From Kitasatospora albolonga (GTDB taxonomy: Bacteria; Actinomycetota; Actinomycetes; Streptomycetales; Streptomycetaceae), in the NCBI GenBank assembly GCA_002082585.1, contig CP020563.1, positions 3,404,001 through 3,468,000 on the forward strand: DNA of 64,000 nucleotides, written 5' to 3'. This document shows positions 1 to 8,444 of the stretch, in pieces (within the stretch, counting starts at the first letter, position 1; each line of letters opens with the position of its first letter). The position numbers were made by a program, and so were the translations under genes. The notes below the pieces were generated by a model, which was given only the letters and a program-made list of their open reading frames with translations, was not told the origin of the DNA and made no database searches.

Positions 1-1705
1 AGCCGGAGCCGCCGGGCTGGGAGGACCCGGCGCCCGAACCGCTGCCCGCCCCCGCCGACGTACTCCCCGGAGCGACGGCTCCACCGCTGCCGGACCCCTC
101 CCCGGCACCTGAGCCGCTGCCGCCCTCCTTGTCCTGTCCCTGTTCCTTCTCCTCCCCCTTGCCGCCCTTGCCGTCTTCGCCGTCTTCCTTCTTGTCCTTC
201 TTCTTCGCCTCGTCCTCGTCCCCGTCGGCGGGGGGCGTGGCGGGGGCGGAGGGGGCATCGCCGGTTCCGGGGGATGCGGCGGCGTCACCCTTACGGGCAT
301 CCGCGCCGCCTTCCGTCCCCCGGTCGAGGAGGGCGACGGTGGAGCCGGTGGCCAGGACGGCGAGAACCGCGGCCGCCACGACCCACGTACGGCGACGGCG
401 CGAGGTCTTCCGACGCGCATCGGCTGAATCCCCAGCGCTGTCGGAACCGCCGGAACCGCCCGAACCGCTCCCGGAGACGACGAGGGCGGGCGCGGGCTCG
501 GGGGTGGCCGCCGCCTCGGATACGGGTACGGGCGCGGCCTTGGATACGGGCTCGGGCTCGGGTGCGGGTACAGCCTCCGGGCCCGGACGCAGATCAGCCG
601 TGACGACATCGACATCGGCGTTGGCCTTGGCGTTGTCGACGTCGGCACCGGCATCCGCATCGGGGCGAGGCTCCTCCACGACCTCCTCCCCGGCCTCCGC
701 CTTCGGCACGTCCGCGTCCAGCAGCAGCGCCGCCTGGCGGGCGAGGCGGGCCAGGAGCTGCGGCGGGAGCCACGCCCCGCCCTTCAGAGCACCCGGCTTC
801 ACGGCACCCGGCTTCGACGCGCCCAACTTCTCCGGCGTACCCAGATCGCCCAACAGCGCGTCCACACCCGGCCGTTCGGCGGGCTTCTTGGTGAGGCAGC
901 GCCCGATCAGCTCGCGCAGCGGGGCGTCCGTGACCAGGGTGAGGTCGGGGGCGCCCTCGACGATCCGGTACATCACGGCGTGCTGGTTGCTCGCCCCGTT
1001 CCCGAACGGCAGCTGCCCCGTGGCCGCGTACATCAGTACGCAGCCGAGCGCGAAGACGTCCGCCCCCGTGCCGGTCTCCTCGCCGAGGATCTGCTCGGGC
1101 GCCATGAACCCGGGTGAGCCGATGACCATGCCGGTGCTGGTGAGCAGGGACTCGACGGAGACCTGGAGCGCGCGGGCGATGCCGAAGTCGATGACACGGG
1201 GGCCGTCGACGGTGAGCAGGACGTTGGACGGCTTCAGGTCGCGGTGCACGATCCCGGCCGCGTGGATGCCGCGCAGCGCCCGCAACAGCCCTTCGGCCAG
1301 GGCGTGTACGGACTCGGCGGGCAGCGGGCCGTGTTCCCGTACGGCCTGTTCCAGGGAGGGTCCGGGGACATAGCCGGTGGCCACCCACGGCCGGTCGGCC
1401 TCCGCGTCGGCGTCCAGCACGGGGGCGGTGTACCGGCCGCCGACGCGGCGGGCGGCCTCGATCTCCCGGCGGAACCGGGCCCGGAACTCCCCGTTGGCGA
1501 TGTGCTCCTCGTGCACGACCTTCACGGCGACCGTGCGGCCCCCCGCCGAACGGGCCAGATAGACCCGGCCCATCCCGCCCGCTCCCAGCCGGCCGAGCAG
1601 CGGATAGGGCCCGATCCGTTCCGGGTCACCGGCCGCGAGGGGACGTATGCCCTCCATGGCGGTGTACCGCTCGCCGTCGTCGCTCTGTTCCCTGTTCACG
1701 CTCAT
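1..1705 (-). CDS. Serine/threonine protein kinase with transmembrane segment (3' end outside window)
   Basis: Hanks-type (PknB-like) kinase that would phosphorylate proteins at the inner membrane face. The reading frame from ATG at 1705 stays open to the window edge. The N-terminal kinase domain shows the glycine loop GAGGMGRVYLA, VAVKVV with the ATP-binding Lys near residue 62, the catalytic loop HRDLKPSNVLL, DFGIA and the GSPGFMAPE activation-segment end. It is followed by a long low-complexity Pro/Ala/Glu/Val juxtamembrane linker, an Arg-rich stop, one hydrophobic segment (TWVVAAAVLAVLATG) and an extracellular Gly/Ser/Lys-rich tail that runs off the left edge. No PASTA or other sensor domain is seen in the visible part. 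An internal ATG 16 codons downstream (MEGIRP) is an alternative start. Family assignment is secure; the substrate and signal are unknown. Confidence 0.93.
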   Translation of the reverse strand, partial: MSVNREQSDDGERYTAMEGIRPLAAGDPERIGPYPLLGRLGAGGMGRVYLARSAGGRTVAVKVVHEEHIANGEFRARFRREIEAARRVGGRYTAPVLDADAEADRPWVATGYVPGPSLEQAVREHGPLPAESVHALAEGLLRALRGIHAAGIVHRDLKPSNVLLTVDGPRVIDFGIARALQVSVESLLTSTGMVIGSPGFMAPEQILGEETGTGADVFALGCVLMYAATGQLPFGNGASNQHAVMYRIVEGAPDLTLVTDAPLRELIGRCLTKKPAERPGVDALLGDLGTPEKLGASKPGAVKPGALKGGAWLPPQLLARLARQAALLLDADVPKAEAGEEVVEEPRPDADAGADVDNAKANADVDVVTADLRPGPEAVPAPEPEPVSKAAPVPVSEAAATPEPAPALVVSGSGSGGSGGSDSAGDSADARRKTSRRRRTWVVAAAVLAVLATGSTVALLDRGTEGGADARKGDAAASPGTGDAPSAPATPPADGDEDEAKKKDKKEDGEDGKGGKGEEKEQGQDKEGGSGSGAGEGSGSGGAVAPGSTSAGAGSGSGAGSSQPGGSG

Positions 1706-1874
1706 ACCGACCTGATCCCCCGATGGCCCGTTCCCCTGCGGACGCCCCGCGCTCGCCCCAGAATAGAAGCCGCCCGCGCGCCCCGCCCATGCGGCCGGGC
1801 CCAGGGTGAGGGTTGTTCAACTATGTTCCGTCACACAGGTGCTGGACCGAGAGACGGCCCTCACGGCCGACGGC

Positions 1875-3137
1875 TCAGAGACGGTCGGGAACCCGGCGCA
1901 GGGAGCGGATCGGACGGGCGGCCAGGAGGGCGGAGGCGGTGAGGAAGGAGACCACGACGCCCACCAGGAGCACCGCGTCGGTACCGAACGCGCCGACGGC
2001 GGGACCGGCCAGGGCGCTGCCGATCGGGTACATGCCGACGGAGCCCGCGACTTCGTAGGCGTGGATGCGGTTGAGCATCTCGCCCGGCACCTGGGTCTGC
2101 ACGCTGGTGGCCCACATGACGCCCCAGACGCCGATCCCGGTCCCCACGGCGACCTGGGCGGCGGCGAGCATCCAGACAGGCCAGCCGAGCACGATGCCGA
2201 GCGGGTACAGGGGGTACGCCATCATCGCCACGGCCCCGGCGGCGAGCGGCCGTCCGGGCTTGTAGCGGATCGCCAGCAGCCCGCCGATCACGGTCCCGGC
2301 GCCCAGCGCGGCGTTGATCAGGCCGAAGGAGCGTGCGCCGTGCTCGGGGACGACGACCCCGGCGGCCACCGAGAGCTGCGGCCCCCAGGCGAGCACCGCA
2401 TAGAACATCCAGATCACGATCACGCCCCAGAGCCAGCTCCGGGACCGGAACTCCCGCCAGCCGACGGCCAGATTGCGCCACATGGACTCGCCCGCGGGCG
2501 GGGCGGGCACCACACCGAGCCGGAGCGCGAACAGGCAGACCGCGCTGGTCCCGTAGGCGACGGCGGAGATCACCATCACCCAGCCGGTGGACCCGAACCC
2601 GACCAGGGTTCCGGCCAGCGCCGGACCGCCGAGACCGGTGATCGCCTCGGAGGTGCGCAGCACCCCGTTGGCCCCCTGCACATCCCGGGAGACCAGCGGA
2701 ACGGTCGAGGCGGCACCCGGCTGGAACAGCGCGTTCGCGGTACCGGCCACCACCAGCAGCCCGTACAGCTGCCAGAGGTGGTCGATGCCGTGGAGGAAGA
2801 GGAGGGCGAGCAGTACGTGGGCGGCGAGGTTGGCCAGATCCGCGACGATCATCATCCGGCGGGCGGTGAACCGGTCGGCGAGCACCCCGCCGAACAGCAC
2901 GAGACCGGCGAACGGGGCGACCAGGAACGCCATCGAGTAGCCCGCGGCGTCGAGCCCGTACCCCTCGATGAGCAGACCGGCCGCGACCGCGACGGGCAGC
3001 ATGGCCCAGCTGAGGAGCCCCGCGCTGCGGCCGACGAAGTAGTACGTGAAGTTACGGGACCAGATCGCGGGCTCCGGCCCGCCCGCGGACTCCCGCATGC
3101 CTGCGGGCGGTTCCAGCTCCGCCACGCGCTCTTCCAT
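1875..3137 (-). CDS. MFS transporter
   Basis: Integral membrane protein of 420 residues, the size of a 12-helix major facilitator. After a short acidic N-terminus come repeated hydrophobic helices (for example LLSWAMLPVAVAAGLLI, MAFLVAPFAGLVLFGG) and the loop GGVLADRFTARRMM, which fits the MFS loop-2/3 signature. Closest in feel to the MFS_3/enterobactin-exporter-like group; substrate cannot be read from sequence. The frame is open 423 bp further upstream, but ATG 3137 is chosen because it sits 7 bp after the stop of the PPOX gene, implying a two-gene transcript. It lies outside the clear limits of the antibiotic cluster, so a role in antibiotic export is only a possibility. Confidence 0.9.
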   Translation of the reverse strand: MEERVAELEPPAGMRESAGGPEPAIWSRNFTYYFVGRSAGLLSWAMLPVAVAAGLLIEGYGLDAAGYSMAFLVAPFAGLVLFGGVLADRFTARRMMIVADLANLAAHVLLALLFLHGIDHLWQLYGLLVVAGTANALFQPGAASTVPLVSRDVQGANGVLRTSEAITGLGGPALAGTLVGFGSTGWVMVISAVAYGTSAVCLFALRLGVVPAPPAGESMWRNLAVGWREFRSRSWLWGVIVIWMFYAVLAWGPQLSVAAGVVVPEHGARSFGLINAALGAGTVIGGLLAIRYKPGRPLAAGAVAMMAYPLYPLGIVLGWPVWMLAAAQVAVGTGIGVWGVMWATSVQTQVPGEMLNRIHAYEVAGSVGMYPIGSALAGPAVGAFGTDAVLLVGVVVSFLTASALLAARPIRSLRRVPDRL

Positions 3138-3144
3138 GTCCGCT

Positions 3145-3813
3145 TCAGCCCTTCGGTCGTCGGTCGTCGTGGTGTGCGGCGAGTTCCGCGCGCAGGGCCG
3201 CGTTCTCCTCCTCCAGCGCCGCCAGGCGGTCGCTGAGGGGGGCCAGGGCCTCGGAGATCTCGTCCTGGCTGAAGCGGGGGGTGATGTGGTTGGGGCAGTT
3301 CCAGGCGTACGCCTCGACCCGGACGGTGACGAGCTGTTCGACCCGGCCCTCGGTACGCGGCGAGTCCAGCCGCCCGGCGAGCTCCGGGTTCTCCCCGGCC
3401 GGTACGGCGGTGGCGCGGCCGAACAGTTTGAGGCGGGTGCGGCGGGCGTGGTCGATGAAGAAGAGGGCGACGCGGTCGTTGCCGCGCACGTTGCCGGTGG
3501 TGATGTACTGCCGGTTTCCCCGGACGTCCGAATAGCCGAGGGTGTGCTCGTCCAGGACATGGACGAACCCCGGCGGGCCGCCCCGGAACTGGATGTAGGG
3601 CCAGCCGGTCTCGCCCACGCTGGAGAACAGGAAGCCGTCGAGACCGCGGATGAAGTCGGCTACGGGACCGGGGAGCGGCTCGGCCTCCCCGTCCGGCCCC
3701 CGCGCCTGCCGGCCGGCCGCCGTGGCGCTGCCCATCTCTTCCTGGACCCGGCGCACCGACGGGGTGTGCGCGAGGGCGGCGTACCGGCTCATGGGGAACC
3801 TCACTTCGGTCAA
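3145..3813 (-). CDS. PPOX-class (FMN-binding split barrel) flavoprotein with C-terminal coiled coil
   Basis: A 222-residue protein of the pyridoxamine 5'-phosphate oxidase-like family, which binds FMN, or F420/haem in some branches. Visible signs: GWPYIQFRGGPPGFVHVLD, RGNRQYITTGNVRGNDRVALFFID and the C-terminal WNCPNHITPRF typical of the NimA/YhbP-like group. It ends in a short Glu/Ala-rich helix (LAPLSDRLAALEEENAALRAE) that looks like a coiled coil and may mediate dimerisation. A second ATG eight codons in (MSRYAALA) could be the true start. It is co-directional with and 7 bp upstream of the MFS gene, so the two probably form an operon. The substrate is unknown. Confidence 0.85.
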   Translation of the reverse strand: MTEVRFPMSRYAALAHTPSVRRVQEEMGSATAAGRQARGPDGEAEPLPGPVADFIRGLDGFLFSSVGETGWPYIQFRGGPPGFVHVLDEHTLGYSDVRGNRQYITTGNVRGNDRVALFFIDHARRTRLKLFGRATAVPAGENPELAGRLDSPRTEGRVEQLVTVRVEAYAWNCPNHITPRFSQDEISEALAPLSDRLAALEEENAALRAELAAHHDDRRPKG

Positions 3814-4059
3814 CGTGCCCGGGAGGGGGCGGCCTTGCGGAGGAGCCCACCGTACGGACCGGGCCTGGTCGGGCTTCTCCAGCCGGACCAGAGGACCGAA
3901 GGCGCGCGGGAGGGCGGCCCCAGCCCGAACACGCCCTCACTGACCTGCGGTTTTACGGTGATCAGCGACCGGCAGAGGAGGGAACCGGCAGAACAGGGAA
4001 GACTGCCGGAGCAGTTGTCCTGCCCCGGGCCGGTACGACAGCGCGGACCGGACCGGCCG

Positions 4060-4095
4060 AGATCAGATCAATTCAGATCTGATCTGATCTGATCA
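4060..4095. repeat. GATC-rich hexamer repeat and inverted repeat at a stop codon
   Basis: A run of GATCTG/GATCAG hexamers. The left arm agatcagatca (4060-4070) is the exact reverse complement of tgatctgatct (4080-4090), and the right side repeats the hexamer, so several hairpin registers are possible. The TGA stop of the leftward regulator gene (4093-4095) lies inside the repeat. The simplest reading is a transcription terminator for that gene. It is clearly lower in GC than its surroundings. Confidence 0.6.
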
Positions 4096-6582
4096 GCAGG
4101 TGAGCAGATCCGCGGGCGCTTCCCGCCCCGTTGCGGCCCCCGCCGAGAGGCAGACGGGCAGGCTCTCCGCCAGCCGCCGGGCGACGGCGGTGAAGCCGGT
4201 GGCGGACGCCTGGAGGACGGCGGCGGCCAGGTTCTCGCGCTCGCTGTCCAGCCACTCCGAGGCCCGGGCACGGTCGGGGAAGACCGGCGCGACCGGGGGC
4301 TCCGTACCGGCGTAACCGGCGTACGGGTCCGGGGCGCCGGGGGCGCACTCCGGCGCACGGAGCAGCCGGGCCGCCGCCTCCGTGCGGTGGAGGTACCAGG
4401 CGAAGAGCCGCTGCCGGGCCGCGTGCGCCTCCTCCCGGCCCGCCAGCTCACGGGCGTACGGGCGCAGCAGACCGTGCAGCGCGAACCGGCCGACCGGCCG
4501 CTCCCGCACCAGATGGGCGTCGGCCAGGCCCACCAGGAGCGCGGCCGATTCGGCCGGGGTCACGTCCGCCAGCGCCGCGCCGCCGTCCGCGGTGAGGTCC
4601 GGTCCGGGCATCAGGGCGATGAGCCGGAACATCCGCTGGGCCCCGGCCGGGAGGACGTCGTACGAGAGGTCGAAGGCGGACCGTACCGTCGAGCGCCGGT
4701 CCCCCTCGATGCGCAGTCGGCTGAGCATGTCGTCGCCCGCGAGCCCGGCGGTGTGGTCGGCGATACCGGCGTTGCGGGCCACCAGGTTGGCACCGGCGAT
4801 CCGGATGGCGAGCGGCAGACCGCCGCACGCCCGCACGAGCCTGCGGGCCGCCTCGTCCTCGGCCGCGGCCCGGCACTCGCCGACGATGCTGCCGAGCAGG
4901 TGGCGGCCCTCGTCCGGACCGAGCACGTCCAGGCCGATGCGGCGGGCGCCGTCGTTGGAGACCAGACCGGCGAGCTGGCTGCGGCTGGTGATCACCACCG
5001 CGCAGCCCCGGGCGCCCGGGATGAGCGGCCTGACCTGCTCGGCGTCGCGCGCGTTGTCGAGGACGATCAGCAGGCGCCTGTCGGCGAGGAGCGTACGGTA
5101 CAGCGCCGCGGCCTCCTCCTCGTCGGCGGGCAGTCGGCCGGGCGGTACGCCGAGGGCGCGGAGGAACTGTGCGAGGACGTCAGCGGTACGCAGCGGGGGC
5201 AGCCGGGAGTGGCCGCGCAGGTCGACGAACAGCTGCCCGTCCCGGAAGTGTTCGCGCCGGGCGTGCGCCCAGTGCGTGGCGAGCGCGGTCTTGCCGACCC
5301 CGGGCGCGCCGACCACGGCCACCACCCGTGAACGGGACCCGGGGTCGGGCGGGACGAGGAGGTCCAGCACTTCCAGCTGCCGCTGTCGGCCGACGTAGAA
5401 GGCTGCTGCTGAGGGGAGTTGGGCGGGGACGGGACCGGCGGACACCACGGCCCGGCCGCCCGTCACCGAGCGCTTCAGACGGTCCGGGCGGTCAAGGCGC
5501 TCCGGAAGGTCCAAATGCCGTGCGAGGGGCAGCTGTTGGCGGAGCACCCGCAGATGGGCGTCACGGACCTCCGCGCCGGGCTCGATGCCGAGCTCCTTGT
5601 CGAGCCGGTCGTGCAGACGGCTGAACACGTCGAGCGCGGCGGCCTGTTCACCGCTGCTGGCCAGGGCGAGGATCAGCCGGGCGTGCAGGCCCTCGTGCAG
5701 CGGCTCGGTGTTCACCAGGTCCCCCAGGACCGGGACGGCCTCCTCGGGGCGGCGCAGCAGCAGGGCCGTATCGGCGTGCAGCAGCACCGCCCTGACCCGC
5801 CGCTCGTTGGCCGCCACCGCGGCCGGGTGCCGACTCAGCACCGGGTCCGCGTCGGCGAGCACCGGCCCCCGCCACCAGCGCAGGGCCCGCGTCAGCGACT
5901 CGTACGCCGCCGCCGGGTCCGGTGCGCGGTGCAGGCGCTCCGCGCGGTCCAGCAGATCGTCGAAGTGGCCGAGGTCGATCTGGTTCCGGGCCGCCCGGAG
6001 CACGTAACCGGTGGGCGTCCGGGCGACGGTGGGCGGCGGGACGGCACCCGGGCCGCCGCCGCCCGGCTCCAGCAGTCGGCGGACCTGGCTGACGTAGGTG
6101 TGGACGAGGCTCTGGTGGGAGCCGGGCGGCCCGGACGGCCAGAGGGTGTCGCTGATCTCCTGCTGGGTGGCGGGCTCGGGGTGCTTGAGCGCGAGCAGCC
6201 CGAGCAGGCGGCGCAGCATGGGGCTGGTGACCGGCACGGGGGTCCGGCCGCGCCGGAGGGCGAGCGGCCCGAGGATCAGCAGGCGCGGCCGGCCCGCGCC
6301 GTGCGGTGCCCCGGCACGGGCGGCGTCCAGCAGGTCCGCCAGCTCCCCGCCGGTCAGCCCGAGCACCTCGGCGAGGCTCTGGAGGGTACGGGCCCGGGGC
6401 CGCCGGACCCGGCCGCGCTCGATGTCACGCAGCGCCCTGGTACTGATCCCGGCCCGCGCCGCGGCCACTTCCTGGCTGAGCCCGGCCCGGCTGCGGAACA
6501 CCTGGATCTGCGCGCCGAACGGCTCCCGCTCATCCGCCGGGCCTCCCCCGGGGAGCCCTGCGGCCGACGCCCTCCCTGACAT
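4093..6582 (-). CDS. XRE-BTAD-NB-ARC transcriptional regulator (AfsR/SARP-related)
   Basis: An 829-residue multidomain regulator. Residues about 25-80 form a Cro/XRE helix-turn-helix (LSQEVAAARAGISTRALRDIERG). Then come an OmpR-like winged helix (ALRRGRTPVPVTSPMLRRLLGLLAL...QEISDTLWPSG) and a bacterial transcriptional activation domain (YESLTRALRWWRGPVLAD, LHEGLHARLILALASSGEQ). A STAND/NB-ARC ATPase module follows, with Walker A VVGAPGVGKTALA, Walker B RRLLIVLDNARD and CGGLPLAIRI. The protein stops soon after the winged-helix part of the ATPase, with no TPR array, unlike AfsR, which is about 1000 residues. Such proteins switch on secondary-metabolite genes. It is 1.9 kb left of the exporter genes and separated by two unrelated genes, so control of the streptothricin-like cluster is unproven. 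Confidence 0.88.
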   Translation of the reverse strand: MSGRASAAGLPGGGPADEREPFGAQIQVFRSRAGLSQEVAAARAGISTRALRDIERGRVRRPRARTLQSLAEVLGLTGGELADLLDAARAGAPHGAGRPRLLILGPLALRRGRTPVPVTSPMLRRLLGLLALKHPEPATQQEISDTLWPSGPPGSHQSLVHTYVSQVRRLLEPGGGGPGAVPPPTVARTPTGYVLRAARNQIDLGHFDDLLDRAERLHRAPDPAAAYESLTRALRWWRGPVLADADPVLSRHPAAVAANERRVRAVLLHADTALLLRRPEEAVPVLGDLVNTEPLHEGLHARLILALASSGEQAAALDVFSRLHDRLDKELGIEPGAEVRDAHLRVLRQQLPLARHLDLPERLDRPDRLKRSVTGGRAVVSAGPVPAQLPSAAAFYVGRQRQLEVLDLLVPPDPGSRSRVVAVVGAPGVGKTALATHWAHARREHFRDGQLFVDLRGHSRLPPLRTADVLAQFLRALGVPPGRLPADEEEAAALYRTLLADRRLLIVLDNARDAEQVRPLIPGARGCAVVITSRSQLAGLVSNDGARRIGLDVLGPDEGRHLLGSIVGECRAAAEDEAARRLVRACGGLPLAIRIAGANLVARNAGIADHTAGLAGDDMLSRLRIEGDRRSTVRSAFDLSYDVLPAGAQRMFRLIALMPGPDLTADGGAALADVTPAESAALLVGLADAHLVRERPVGRFALHGLLRPYARELAGREEAHAARQRLFAWYLHRTEAAARLLRAPECAPGAPDPYAGYAGTEPPVAPVFPDRARASEWLDSERENLAAAVLQASATGFTAVARRLAESLPVCLSAGAATGREAPADLLTC

Positions 6583-6845
6583 GGCACCCCCTCGACTTCA
6601 CCATGGATCAGTCTGGACTGGACCAATGCACCGGGCAAGGGACCTCCTGCCCTCCCGCCGGACGCACCCCGCAGCAAACCTTCGCAAGAACCGATTCCGC
6701 CGTGCCGCGCGTCCTGATCCACGGTGCCATCAGCGGCCCATGGCAGACCGCGGCACAGACGTGGTGGACGACAGGGTTCCGGCCAGGAACGGCTGCATGG
6801 CTCCCGGAGCGCAGATTCGATGAGTTCGATGAGGCGGTATTCACC

Positions 6846-7691
6846 ATGAGACTCACCCTCGGCGGTGACTGGACCGCGACGGTGACGGACGGTCCTCTGC
6901 GCATCCCCCCGCGCTTCGACTTCCCGGGCCAACGCGTGCGCATCGCGGAGTACGCGGACGTGGAGGAATGGCAGCGGTTCCTCACGGACACGTTCGGCAG
7001 CCAGGAATGGCTGTGGGACGATCCCGACGAGTTCCGGTTCGCCCCGGACAGCCGGCACCTGGTGGCCACCGCGCTCCGGTTGCCCGATGAGTCCGCATCC
7101 GCCGAGGACTCCGCCCGCGTTCCCGCCCCGTCTGAGGTACGCCCGGGCGGGCTGCGCGCGGACGAGGTGCGGGATTTCCGGCAGGAGATCACCACGGTGC
7201 TCTGCCGGACCCCCGGGGACACCGTGCTGACGTGCCTGCGCGACCTCGGCGTGCTGGACGAGCCGCTGGAGGCCCGTATCGGCATCGCCCCGGACGTGGC
7301 GCTCCTCGTCCAGCACGGCGCCGTCGTCGGCTGGAGCCTCACGGACCCCGCGCGGTACCTGTGCGCCGCGTTCGCCGCCCCCGATCCCGCCCCACCCTCT
7401 CCCGCCACCCGCCGACTGCTCACCGAGTGCCTGGACCTGACCACCCAGCCGCTGATCCACGAGGTGGAGGACCGCGAACCGGGCGCCCTGGACCGCCTCC
7501 GGGCGCTCGACGAGGCCCTGCGCACCCAGCACGAGGACCGCCACCGGGCCGACGCCCTGCTGGCGCTCATCAGCACCCTGGTGGAGGACTACGCCGACCG
7601 CCCGCCCGGGCGGGAGCCGGGAACCAGGACCTGCCCCGGTCCTGTCACGAATCCGTCACCACCGGAACATCCGCCTCCCCGGGGTACATAG
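6846..7691 (+). CDS. Hypothetical protein
   Basis: I do not recognise this 281-residue protein. It is soluble, acidic and rich in Pro/Arg, with no signal peptide or membrane segment. The N-terminal part (LGGDWTATVTDGPLRIPPRFDFPG) reads as beta strands; the C-terminal half is helical and Leu/Glu/Arg-rich (LIHEVEDREPGALDRLRALDEAL). The frame is open back to 6603, but ATG 6846 is preferred because the upstream residues look non-coding and the gene diverges from the regulator that starts at 6582, leaving room for promoters in 6583-6845. It may belong with the divergent regulator, but nothing in its sequence shows a function. Confidence 0.6.
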   Translation: MRLTLGGDWTATVTDGPLRIPPRFDFPGQRVRIAEYADVEEWQRFLTDTFGSQEWLWDDPDEFRFAPDSRHLVATALRLPDESASAEDSARVPAPSEVRPGGLRADEVRDFRQEITTVLCRTPGDTVLTCLRDLGVLDEPLEARIGIAPDVALLVQHGAVVGWSLTDPARYLCAAFAAPDPAPPSPATRRLLTECLDLTTQPLIHEVEDREPGALDRLRALDEALRTQHEDRHRADALLALISTLVEDYADRPPGREPGTRTCPGPVTNPSPPEHPPPRGT

Positions 7692-7737
7692 GGCTCGCTA
7701 CGGTCATGCCTCCATGAACCGCCCGAGGGGGAAAGCC

Positions 7738-8379
7738 ATGAACACCCGTACGCTCACCGCCGCGCTCTCCTGTCTCGCCGCCCTGGCACTCGTCGGCTGC
7801 GATCCGGCCGCCACGGACGCGAAGCCCCCGGCCCCGGCGACCGCCGAGCCCTCCGCCACACCTGCCGCGACACCGTCCGAGGAGGAGGGCGAGCCCGCCA
7901 GGCCCAAGACGGTGCCGGACTTCATCGGCATGGGTCTCCAGTCCGCGCAGGATGCCGCGCAGGCGGAGGGCTTCTCCTCCCTGAAGTCGCACGACAGTTC
8001 CGGCCGGGGGAGGCTTCAGGCGCTCGACCGGAACTGGAAGGTCTGCTCCCAGAACATCCCGGCGGGCACGGCGGCCTCCACCCGCACCACGCTGGACTTC
8101 GGCACGGTGAAGCTGGAGGAGACGTGCCCCGCCACCGACGCGAAGGCCCCTGAGGCGGCGGACGGGAAGATGCCGGATCTGGTCGGGGAGTCGCTCAAGG
8201 CGGCCCGTGGCGCCCTGGACCCGAGCACCTCGATCACCACGACGGACGCAGCGCAGGACCGCATGGTCCTGCTGGAGAGCAACTGGCAGGTCTGCACCCA
8301 GTCGCCCGCCGCCGGAGCCGTACTGAGGGGGCAGCCGGTCGAGTTCACCGCGGTGAAGTTCGAGGAGGAATGCCCGTAG
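7738..8379 (+). CDS. Lipoprotein with two PASTA-like repeats
   Basis: A 213-residue exported lipoprotein: a short basic start, a hydrophobic core and lipobox LALVGC at residues about 16-21, then a Pro/Ala/Thr-rich spacer. Two copies of a PASTA-like unit follow: VPDFIGMGLQSAQDAAQAEGF ending in VCSQNIPAGT, and MPDLVGESLKAARGAL ending in VCTQSPAAGA. Each has a Cys in the same place and another Cys near its end (EETCP, EEECP), suggesting one disulfide per repeat. PASTA domains bind muropeptides or beta-lactams in other proteins. ATG 7738 is chosen over 7714 because it follows a gaggggga-type ribosome site and begins the signal peptide cleanly. It stands alone, ending 65 bp before the convergent exporter operon. 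Confidence 0.85.
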   Translation: MNTRTLTAALSCLAALALVGCDPAATDAKPPAPATAEPSATPAATPSEEEGEPARPKTVPDFIGMGLQSAQDAAQAEGFSSLKSHDSSGRGRLQALDRNWKVCSQNIPAGTAASTRTTLDFGTVKLEETCPATDAKAPEAADGKMPDLVGESLKAARGALDPSTSITTTDAAQDRMVLLESNWQVCTQSPAAGAVLRGQPVEFTAVKFEEECP

Positions 8380-8444
8380 CCGAGCTGTGGCGCCCCTCGC
8401 CGACCCGGAATGCGGCGACGGCGAACGGCATCGGCCGGGGCCCC

